Shown here: piece by piece, positions 57,097-64,000 of the stretch
How the letters are laid out: every line of letters starts with the position of its first letter
How positions within the stretch are numbered: position 1 is the first letter of the stretch
Source of the DNA: Enterobacillus tribolii
GTDB lineage: Bacteria; Pseudomonadota; Gammaproteobacteria; Enterobacterales; Enterobacteriaceae
DNA: 64,000 nt
NCBI RefSeq assembly: GCF_003363015.1
Contig: NZ_QRAP01000001.1
Span: 543,162 to 607,161 of the forward strand
Direction of reading: 5' to 3'
Translations under genes and position numbers: made by a program
The notes under the pieces: model-generated
Told to the model about the DNA's origin: nothing
Databases searched by the model: none
Seen by the model: only the letters and a program-made list of their open reading frames with translations

Positions 57097-59136
57097 ATGA
57101 ACAATTTTTTCCGGTTATCGGCTGTAGCGATAATGCTGCTCGCGGGTGCCAGCTTTGCGGCTGATAATAATACTTATTCTGTCAGCCAGTTACCCAAACT
57201 GTCTCAGGAGCCGCAGCATGCGACCGTCAGTGAAAGGGTAACTTCGCGTTTTACGCGTTCCCACTACCGCCAGTTCTCTCTCAATGATGAATTCTCCCAA
57301 AAGATTTTCGCGCGTTACCTCAACATGCTGGACTACAACCATAACGTGTTGCTGGCATCTGACGTCGCGCAGTTTAAAGACAAAGAGAATCACCTGGATG
57401 ATGAGCTGAAAAGCGGTCAACTGGACACGGCCTACAACTTGTTTAACCTGGCGCAAAAGCGCCGTTTTGAACGCTATCAGTATGCGCTGTCGCTGCTGAA
57501 GACGCCGATGACCTTCGACGGCAACGATACCATCGATCTCGATCGCAGCAAGGCGCCGTGGCCAGCCAGCACAGGTGAGTTGGATAAACTTTGGTACGCC
57601 AAGGTGAAATACGACGCGCTGAACCTGAAGTTGACTGGCAAAGAGTGGCCGGAGATACAGAAGATTTTGACCAAGCGCTATCAGTTCGCCATGAAGCGTT
57701 TGACGCAAACCAAAAGTGAAGACGTTTTCCAGCTGTTTATCAATGCCTTCGCCCATGAAATCGATCCGCATACCAATTATCTTTCGCCGCGCAATACCGA
57801 GCAGTTCAATACCGAAATGAGCCTGTCCCTGGAAGGGATCGGCGCGGTGCTGCAGCAAACGGAAGACGATTACACCCAGATTAACTCCATGGTTCCCGGC
57901 GGTCCGGCGGCGAAAAGCAAGGCGCTTAAGGTCGGCGATCGTATCGTCGGCGTCGGCCAGCAAGGCAAACCGATGGTGGACGTGATCGGCTGGCGTCTTG
58001 ATGACGTAGTGGCGCTGATCAAAGGACCAAAGGGAAGCAAGGTGCGTCTGGAAATTCTGCCGGCGGGCAAGGGCACGAAAACCCGCACGGTGACGATGAT
58101 CCGCGAGCGTATCCGCCTGGAAGACCGTGCGGTGAAGATGAGCGTGAAGACCGTCGGTAAAGAAAAGGTCGGCGTGCTGGATATTCCGGGATTCTATGTC
58201 GGCCTTACCGATGACGTTAAGGTTCAGTTGCAGAAGCTGGAAAAACAGAACGTCAGCGGTGTGATTATCGATTTACGCAGCAATGGCGGCGGGGCGCTGA
58301 CGGAGGCGGTAACGCTGTCCGGCCTGTTTATTCCCAGCGGTCCGGTGGTTCAGGTTCGTGATAACAACGGCCGTGTGCGTGAAGATGCCGACAGTGACGG
58401 CGTGGTGTACTACAAGGGGCCGCTGGTGGTGCTGGTTGACCGCTTCAGCGCTTCCGCGTCGGAAATCTTCGCCGCTGCGATGCAGGATTACGATCGCGCG
58501 CTGATTGTCGGCGAGCCGACGTTTGGTAAAGGTACCGTGCAGCAGTATCGCTCCCTGAGCCGTATTTACGATCAGATGCTGCGTCCGGAGTGGCCGGAGC
58601 TGGGTTCCGTTCAGTACACCATTCAGAAGTTCTACCGGGTGAACGGCGGCAGTACCCAGCGCAAAGGCGTTACGCCGGACATCATCATGCCGACCGGCGT
58701 CGATCCGGCGGATACCGGTGAAAGCTTTGAAGATAACGCGTTACCGTGGGACAGCATCAAGCCGGCCAGCTACAGTAAGGCAGGCGACGTGCAGCGCTTT
58801 GATCCTGAGCTGATTAAAGATCACAATCAGCGTATCGCCAAAGATCCGGAATTCCAGTACATCACCAAGGATATCGCGCACTATAAGGCGCTGAAGGATA
58901 AGAAAAACATCGTCTCCCTGAACTACGCTCAGCGTGAGAAAGAGAATAAGGACGATGACGCCACGCGCCTGTCACGCATTAATGCGCGCCTGGAGCAGGC
59001 TGGGAAGAAACCGATCAAGTCGTTGGATGATATTCCTAAAGACTATCAGGACCCCGATCCTTATCTGGATGAGACGGTGAAGATTACGCTGGATCTGGCG
59101 CATCTGGAAAAGGCGCAGCCGCAGAAAGCACAGTAA
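57097..59136 (+). CDS. prc: Tail-specific periplasmic protease Prc (Tsp)
   Basis: Serine/lysine-dyad protease that trims penicillin-binding protein 3 and, with NlpI, degrades MepS. From MNNFFRLSAV it has 679 residues (682 in E. coli), with a signal peptide ending ASFA. A PDZ domain lies around residues 235-325 (GIGAVLQQTEDDYTQINSMVPGG-type start). The S41 catalytic Ser453 is in RFSASASE and Lys478 in FGKGTVQ, with GVIIDLRSNGGGAL between. DUF3340 forms the C-terminal part. A terminator follows. Confidence 0.97.
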   Translation: MNNFFRLSAVAIMLLAGASFAADNNTYSVSQLPKLSQEPQHATVSERVTSRFTRSHYRQFSLNDEFSQKIFARYLNMLDYNHNVLLASDVAQFKDKENHLDDELKSGQLDTAYNLFNLAQKRRFERYQYALSLLKTPMTFDGNDTIDLDRSKAPWPASTGELDKLWYAKVKYDALNLKLTGKEWPEIQKILTKRYQFAMKRLTQTKSEDVFQLFINAFAHEIDPHTNYLSPRNTEQFNTEMSLSLEGIGAVLQQTEDDYTQINSMVPGGPAAKSKALKVGDRIVGVGQQGKPMVDVIGWRLDDVVALIKGPKGSKVRLEILPAGKGTKTRTVTMIRERIRLEDRAVKMSVKTVGKEKVGVLDIPGFYVGLTDDVKVQLQKLEKQNVSGVIIDLRSNGGGALTEAVTLSGLFIPSGPVVQVRDNNGRVREDADSDGVVYYKGPLVVLVDRFSASASEIFAAAMQDYDRALIVGEPTFGKGTVQQYRSLSRIYDQMLRPEWPELGSVQYTIQKFYRVNGGSTQRKGVTPDIIMPTGVDPADTGESFEDNALPWDSIKPASYSKAGDVQRFDPELIKDHNQRIAKDPEFQYITKDIAHYKALKDKKNIVSLNYAQREKENKDDDATRLSRINARLEQAGKKPIKSLDDIPKDYQDPDPYLDETVKITLDLAHLEKAQPQKAQ

Positions 59137-59155
59137 TTATCATTGCTGCGTGTTG

Positions 59156-59187
59156 AAAAAGGAGCGATTCAATCGCTCCTTTTTTTC
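59156..59187 (+). terminator. Terminator of proQ-prc
   Basis: Stem GGAGCGAT / ATCGCTCC with a three-base loop, flanked by A residues and a seven-T run. The next 290 bases up to htpX hold its promoter region and no gene. Confidence 0.92.
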
Positions 59188-59480
59188 GTTTGTTACAACG
59201 GCGTTGGTTTTCGGGCGTTTTATTAACTCCCGGTGATGGGAAAAGAAGCGTCTTAATCTGTGATTCCGGCCTGTAACGTCATTTTAGCGCGCAGGAATGT
59301 AAAGTTATGTTTCTTTGGTTAGTTAACGGTTAATAACTCTTGAATCTGGTGGGAATGCCCCTACGATCTGATTAGCGCTCATTACGTGGAATCAGGCGGG
59401 GGCGCAAAAATCAGTAGCTGTCCGGCGTTGTGTCATCAATGCCGGGCAACGGAATTAAAGTCACGAGGAAAAATAAAAAT

Positions 59481-60362
59481 ATGATGCGTATTGCGTTGTT
59501 CCTGTTAACTAACCTGGCGGTCATGCTGGTTTTCGGGCTGGTACTGAGCCTGACGGGAATTCAGTCGAGCAGCGTTCAGGGATTAATGATCATGGCGTTG
59601 CTGTTTGGCTTTGGCGGTTCTTTTGTTTCTCTGCTGATGTCGAAGTGGATGGCGCTGCGTTCCGTTGGCGGGGAAGTGATCGAGCAACCCCGTAGTGAAA
59701 CCGAGCGCTGGCTGGTGGAAACCGTACGCCGTCAGTCGCAGCAGGCGGGGATCGCCATGCCGCAGGTCGCGATTTATCATGCGCCGGACATGAACGCCTT
59801 TGCCACCGGCGCCCGCCGCGATGCCTCGCTGGTCGCAGTGAGCACCGGCCTGCTGCAAAACATGAGCCGTGACGAAGCGGAAGCCGTGCTGGCCCATGAG
59901 ATCAGCCACGTTGCCAACGGCGATATGGTCACCATGACCCTGTTGCAGGGGATAGTGAACACCTTCGTTATCTTCATTTCCCGCCTGATTGCTCAGGTAG
60001 CGGCCGGCTTTCTGTCCGGCAACCGTGATGAAGGCGAGAGCAGCAACGGTAACCCGCTGATCTACATGGCGGTATCTATGGTTCTGGAACTGGTGTTCGG
60101 TATTCTGGCCAGCATCATTACCATGTGGTTCTCCCGTTACCGCGAGTTCCACGCGGATGCAGGATCAGCCAAACTGGTGGGGCGTGAGAAGATGATCGCC
60201 GCGCTGCAACGCCTGAAAACCAGCTATGAGCCGCAGGAAGAAGGGCGGATGATGGCGTTTTGTATCAACGGCCGTAATAAATCCTTCAGCGAACTGTTCT
60301 TATCGCACCCGCCGTTGGATAAGCGTATTGAAGCGCTGCGTTCCGGTCAGTATCTGAAATAA
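59481..60362 (+). CDS. htpX: Membrane zinc metalloprotease HtpX
   Basis: M48-family protease that degrades misfolded inner-membrane proteins with FtsH. From MMRIALFLL it has 293 residues, exactly the E. coli length. Two N-terminal helices, then the zinc motif HEISH at residues 139-143 with a third ligand Glu in the later [16 protein letters not shown], and two central helices. Ending [18 protein letters not shown] is conserved. GAGGAAAAATAAAAAT precedes the ATG. In E. coli it is under CpxR; no site was identified here. Confidence 0.96.
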   Translation: MMRIALFLLTNLAVMLVFGLVLSLTGIQSSSVQGLMIMALLFGFGGSFVSLLMSKWMALRSVGGEVIEQPRSETERWLVETVRRQSQQAGIAMPQVAIYHAPDMNAFATGARRDASLVAVSTGLLQNMSRDEAEAVLAHEISHVANGDMVTMTLLQGIVNTFVIFISRLIAQVAAGFLSGNRDEGESSNGNPLIYMAVSMVLELVFGILASIITMWFSRYREFHADAGSAKLVGREKMIAALQRLKTSYEPQEEGRMMAFCINGRNKSFSELFLSHPPLDKRIEALRSGQYLK

Positions 60363-60382
60363 ACGCAGCAGCAATAAAAAAT

Positions 60383-60404
60383 AAAGGGGCCTCTTGGCCC
60401 CTTT
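60383..60404 (+). terminator. Bidirectional terminator between htpX and cfa
   Basis: Perfect nine-base stem AAAGGGGCC / GGCCCCTTT with TCTT loop, between convergent genes. Confidence 0.88.
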
Positions 60405-60410
60405 GTCGTT

Positions 60411-61562
60411 TCAGCGCGGTACGCGCAGACCGCCCGGCATTCCTGTCGGCGTCAGAACAACCTGCCAGAGCTGAATGTCACGCGCCCGGAATGCGCCGGC
60501 ACAGGCGTTGAGGTAATAGCTGAACATACGGAAGAAGCGCTGCGAATAGTTCTTTTCCAACTGCGGCCAGGCTTTGGTGAAGCGCTCGTACCATGCCATC
60601 AGCGTGCGATCGTAATCCGCGCCGATGTTGTGCCAGTCCTCCATCACGAAGCGCCCTTCGGTGGCATCGGCAATATGCCGGACGGAAGGCAGGCAGCCGT
60701 TGGGAAAGATGTATTTGTTAATCCAGGGATCAACGTTCATATCCGTCTTGTTGGAGCCGATGGTGTGCAGCACGAACAGGCCATCCGGCTTCAGGTTGCG
60801 TAATACCACGTCGAAGTAGGTTTGGTAGTTTTTCGGCCCGACGTGTTCAAACATGCCAACCGAGACGATGCGATCATACTGGTTATGCAGGTCGCGATAG
60901 TCCTGCAACAAAATGTTGACGTCCAGTCCGGCGCAGCGCTGCTGGGCCAGCTTCTGCTGCTCGGCGGAAATTGTTACGCCGTCCACCGACACGCCGTAGT
61001 TCCGGGCCATAAACGCTGCCAGCCCGCCCCAGCCGCAACCAATGTCGAGCACCCGCATTCCTGGCTTGAGGGTGAGTTTCTCACTGATGAGCTTCAGCTT
61101 GGCTTCCTGAGCTTCTTCCAGCGTGGTTGCATCTTTCCAGTAGGCGCAGGAATATTGCATGTAGGGGTCCAGCATCTGGCTGAACAGGTCGTTGCCCAGG
61201 TCGTAATGTTCTTTACCGACGATCCAGGCGCGCTTTTGGGATTGCAGATTGGTCATGCGCGCGACGGCGATACGCAGAATGTCTTTCAGATGATGGGGAA
61301 GCTTTTTCTCCAGGCCCGAGCGAACGACTTTCTGGAAAAATATATCGAGGCGTTCACACTCCCACCAGCCGTCCATGTAGCTTTCTCCCAGGCCGAGCGA
61401 ACCTTCCTGTAAAACGCGCTTAAAAAAATGCGGGTTTTTTACAATGATATCGCAAGGCTGGTTACCGTTGATGGTGATCCCCGCGGATTGAAGCATTTCG
61501 CTGGCGATTCGGTACCAATGGCTGTCCTGAACGCTAAAATCTTCTATACACGATGAACTCAT
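60411..61562 (-). CDS. cfa: Cyclopropane-fatty-acyl-phospholipid synthase Cfa
   Basis: Transfers a methylene from S-adenosylmethionine to unsaturated acyl chains of membrane phospholipids, hardening the membrane in stationary phase and acid. From MSSSCIEDFSVQDSHW it has 383 residues (382 in E. coli). Contains EGSLGLGESYMDGWWEC, HYDLGNDLFSQMLDPYMQYSCAYW-type active-site stretch, the SAM motif VLDIGCGWGG and FEHVGPKNY. An in-frame extension of 29 codons is not homologous. The 340 bases upstream probably hold sigma-S promoters and the long leader known as an sRNA target in relatives. Confidence 0.95.
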   Translation of the reverse strand: MSSSCIEDFSVQDSHWYRIASEMLQSAGITINGNQPCDIIVKNPHFFKRVLQEGSLGLGESYMDGWWECERLDIFFQKVVRSGLEKKLPHHLKDILRIAVARMTNLQSQKRAWIVGKEHYDLGNDLFSQMLDPYMQYSCAYWKDATTLEEAQEAKLKLISEKLTLKPGMRVLDIGCGWGGLAAFMARNYGVSVDGVTISAEQQKLAQQRCAGLDVNILLQDYRDLHNQYDRIVSVGMFEHVGPKNYQTYFDVVLRNLKPDGLFVLHTIGSNKTDMNVDPWINKYIFPNGCLPSVRHIADATEGRFVMEDWHNIGADYDRTLMAWYERFTKAWPQLEKNYSQRFFRMFSYYLNACAGAFRARDIQLWQVVLTPTGMPGGLRVPR

Positions 61563-61870
61563 AGCCTCTCCATAACCTTGATTCTCTGACAACTGCCGTC
61601 GGCTGGCCGCACGGCAGGCATGTAAATACGCGCGGCTAATCCGCGGCAACTGACCCGGCGAGGATAAAAAGGAAAATTGAGAAAACCCGTGCGAGCAGCA
61701 GGGAACTTGTCCTTAAGGAAACGTGATGCCTTCCACACATCGCGAAAGTAATGCAACAATTTCGTTAAATTATTTGCGTAATATCTTTACAAAGTATAGG
61801 CCTCGAAAATGGCATTCTCAAGGGGTGAGATGAGGCGCAACCTGCAGATGATGAGGAATTAGTGCGGTTT
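61563..61870. other. Intergenic region upstream of cfa
   Basis: About 310 bases between cfa and the hairpin after punC. It must carry the cfa promoters and 5' leader. No gene, RNA or named operator was identified. Confidence 0.4.
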
Positions 61871-61894
61871 GCGGCCCCTCAGGAGAAGGGCCGC
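61871..61894 (-). terminator. Hairpin after punC
   Basis: Stem GCGGCCC / GGGCCGC, eight bases past the punC stop, without a clear T-run. Confidence 0.55.
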
Positions 61895-61901
61895 GCAAAG
61901 A

Positions 61902-63125
61902 TTAATGACGAGAGTTATGAGCGGAGGCCGGTTCAGTGGCGGAATTAATTCGTTTTTGCGTGACAGCGTCACTTTTCAGCCAGTATCCCAGCATAACCAG
62001 AAGCACGGTTCCCGCCATGATGGCCGTGGTGGCGAACAAAGGCGCGCTGATGAACGCCGATACCAGCAAGCTGGCTACAAAACAAATTCCAAGCTGAATT
62101 GTATTTTGCAGCGCGGCCGCTTTGCCGCTGTCGTTGGGGAACGGCGTCAGGGCATTGGCGACAATGATCGGATAACTGGCGCCGTTGGCGAAAGCCATGA
62201 CGCAAAACGGAACCAGCAGCATCAACAGCGTCGGCGAAGCGATAAATAATGCCATCGCGAACAGGCTCAGTACGCTCAGGCAATAAATCACCAGCAGCCA
62301 GGGCAGCAGCAGACCGCCACCCATCCGGCTCAGCAGCGCCCGGCATCCGTAACCCCCGAGCAGGAAGGCCAGCGTTTGCGGAATATAGCTCAGGCCAATG
62401 TCGGCAGGAGAATAGCCGAGTTCGCCGAGAATAAACGGGGAACCGGTCAGCCAGGCGAAGAAACCGGCGGAGCAGGCGGCATACAACAGCACGTTGCCGG
62501 AGAAAATATTAGAACGCAGCAGTTGCAGGTAGCCCAGAGCTGCGTGCTTTTGTACATCTTCACGCGCGGCAGAGGCGCTCTCTTTCAGGAAAATCGTAGG
62601 AATCAGCAGCGCCAGCGTCACAACCAGCAAGATGGCGAATATCGCGCGCCAGCTGAAATGGTTAAGCGTCCAGGCGCCAAGCAACGGCGCCAGCGCGGGC
62701 GATAATGCAACCAGCGGCATAATGGTGGCGAATACCCGGTTGGCAAGCCCTTTACGATAACGGTCGATAACCAATGCTTGCCAGGTGACGGCGGCGGAAC
62801 AGACCCCTACGGCCTGTATAAAGCGCAATACCAGCATCGTGGATGTATCCTGCACCCACAGCATACCCAAACATCCCACGGCAAAAATACCCAGGCCGGC
62901 CAGCAGCACCGGTTTACGTCCGATACGATCGGAAAGCGGCCCCCACAGAAGTTGGGTGAAGGCAAAACCGGCGAGGAAAATACTCAGGCTGGCGCTGATC
63001 ATGCCGGCGGAGGAACCGAACTCCTGCTGCATAGCGCCGAAGGCCGGCAAATACATGTCCGTGGCAAGGTATCCCAGCATGCTCAGGCCGGCAAGGTACA
63101 ACATGAAACTTGATGAACTTCTCAT
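61902..63125 (-). CDS. punC: Purine nucleoside efflux transporter PunC (YdhC)
   Basis: Twelve-helix DHA1-type major facilitator of 407 residues, close to E. coli YdhC (403). Contains the loop 2-3 motif [21 protein letters not shown] (one residue past position 70), the drug-proton motif C region [13 protein letters not shown] and [16 protein letters not shown]-like N-terminal helix [11 protein letters not shown]. PunC exports purine ribonucleosides and is activated by PunR in E. coli. The divergent punR gene 137 bases away, and cfa next door, keep the E. coli order. Confidence 0.9.
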   Translation of the reverse strand: MRSSSSFMLYLAGLSMLGYLATDMYLPAFGAMQQEFGSSAGMISASLSIFLAGFAFTQLLWGPLSDRIGRKPVLLAGLGIFAVGCLGMLWVQDTSTMLVLRFIQAVGVCSAAVTWQALVIDRYRKGLANRVFATIMPLVALSPALAPLLGAWTLNHFSWRAIFAILLVVTLALLIPTIFLKESASAAREDVQKHAALGYLQLLRSNIFSGNVLLYAACSAGFFAWLTGSPFILGELGYSPADIGLSYIPQTLAFLLGGYGCRALLSRMGGGLLLPWLLVIYCLSVLSLFAMALFIASPTLLMLLVPFCVMAFANGASYPIIVANALTPFPNDSGKAAALQNTIQLGICFVASLLVSAFISAPLFATTAIMAGTVLLVMLGYWLKSDAVTQKRINSATEPASAHNSRH

Positions 63126-63262
63126 TTATGTGACTCGTTATAGTTATTTGCAGAATGAATTTGTAGCCGGTGAAGTTTAGGGGGTAGCTAAATTATTGTG
63201 AAACGCTAAAATTTGCATGTTGTTATCAAAAATATTGTTGGCAAAAATTTGAAGGAGTTCAC

Positions 63263-64000
63263 ATGTGGTCTGAGTACTCGCTGGAGGTCGTCGATGCCGT
63301 CGCCCGAACCGGCAGTTTCAGCGCTGCCGCTCAGGAGCTGCACAGGGTGCCGTCTGCCGTGAGCTATACGGTGCGGCAACTGGAACAGTGGCTGGCGGTG
63401 CCTCTGTTTGAGCGACGTCACCGGGATGTTGAACTGACGGATGCAGGCGCATTTTTTGTTACTGAAGCCCGTGAGGTTATCAAAAAAATGAATTCGACCC
63501 GCAGGCAGTGTCAGCAGGTGGCTAACGGCTGGCGGGGGCAGCTTAATGTCGCCGTGGACAACATCGTTAAACCTGAACGCACGCGGCGGCTGGTGCTGGA
63601 TTTTTACCGTCATTTTCCCGATATGGAATTGATGATCCACCCGGAAGTGTTCAACGGCGTGTGGGATGCGCTGGTGGACGGCCGGGTTGACGTGGCGATC
63701 GGCGCGACGCGTGCCGTCCCCGCCGGCGGGCGTTTTTCATTCCGCGATATGGGGTTTCTGCGCTGGCACTGCGTGGTCAGCCCGGATCACCCGCTGAATG
63801 CCATTGAGGGCGCGCTAACGGACGATCATGTGCGGCCTTACCCGGCCTTGTGCATTGAGGACACCTCGCGCACTCTGCCGAAGCGTGATACCTGGCTGCT
63901 GGACAACCAGCGCCGCCTGGTCGTGCCTGACTGGCATAGCGCGGCGGCGTGCCTGGAGAACGGACTGTGCGTGGGCCTGATGCCGGTACACGTTGCGCAA
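63263..64000 (+). CDS. punR: LysR-type regulator PunR (YdhB), partial
   Basis: Transcription factor divergent from punC, which it activates in E. coli. The 246 visible codons start at MWSEYSLEVVDAVARTGSFS behind GAAGGAG. The N-terminal winged helix-turn-helix (AAAQELHRVPSAVSYTVRQLE, LAVPLFERRHRDVELTDAG) is followed by the effector domain. The frame is open to the right edge; E. coli YdhB has 310 residues, so about 60 are missing. The 137-base intergenic gap should hold its operator. Confidence 0.9.
   Translation, partial: MWSEYSLEVVDAVARTGSFSAAAQELHRVPSAVSYTVRQLEQWLAVPLFERRHRDVELTDAGAFFVTEAREVIKKMNSTRRQCQQVANGWRGQLNVAVDNIVKPERTRRLVLDFYRHFPDMELMIHPEVFNGVWDALVDGRVDVAIGATRAVPAGGRFSFRDMGFLRWHCVVSPDHPLNAIEGALTDDHVRPYPALCIEDTSRTLPKRDTWLLDNQRRLVVPDWHSAAACLENGLCVGLMPVHVAQ

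Overview
The window reads as ordinary chromosome of a plant-associated or related enterobacterium. Almost every long gene has a clear E. coli-type counterpart of matching length, and several blocks keep E. coli order: ppsR/ppsA/rprA/ydiK/ydiJ/menI; nifJ/mgtC-like/ydbJ/hslJ/ldhA/ydbH-ynbE-ydbL; letAB/msrC/proQ/prc/htpX; cfa/punC/punR. The complete hemin-uptake locus, the membrane bactofilin and the mixed gene order suggest Pectobacteriaceae (Pectobacterium, Brenneria, Dickeya and relatives). That placement is inference from gene content, not a search result. I saw no insertion sequence, prophage, CRISPR array, tRNA or rRNA.

Layout. 1-6.1 kb: the hemP-hmuRSTUV heme-iron operon, reading leftwards behind a Fur box and running off the left edge within hmuV. 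6.1-13 kb: aroH behind a TrpR-type operator; divergent ppsR and ppsA, with a Cra-like palindrome between them; then the small RNA RprA with an RcsB box, and ydiK. 13-19 kb: ydiJ-menI, zntB, the anaerobic small RNA FnrS with its FNR box, and ttcA. 19-27 kb: two unknown small exported or membrane proteins, aegA and nifJ (iron-sulfur redox enzymes). 27-33 kb: an MgtC-type protein, ydbJ, hslJ, fermentative ldhA, the ydbH-ynbE-ydbL envelope operon, and a general porin with a candidate divergent small RNA.

35-50 kb is the accessory part. It holds copC-copD-yebY, pfkB, dps and osmE, mixed with many small lipoproteins, secreted proteins and very small proteins. These include two paralogous lysine-rich peptides of 36 and 32 residues and a single-span peptide downstream of a perfect FNR box. 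The region also holds sotB, an unknown membrane/periplasmic gene pair, a membrane-anchored bactofilin, the small RNA SdsR about 10 kb from yebY, an SDR oxidoreductase and an orphan 118-residue protein. 50-64 kb returns to core functions: a Tat-exported SMP-30-type lactonase, letA-letB lipid transport, msrC, proQ-prc, htpX, cfa, and the divergent purine efflux pair punC/punR (cut by the right edge).

Shared themes are envelope maintenance (porin, Prc, HtpX, LetAB, YdbH, Cfa, OsmE, RprA, SdsR), low-oxygen or redox metabolism (FnrS, NifJ, AegA, LdhA, FNR boxes) and iron/copper handling. No defence system or biosynthetic cluster was found. The most novel material is the set of small genes and candidate RNAs between 34 and 50 kb.
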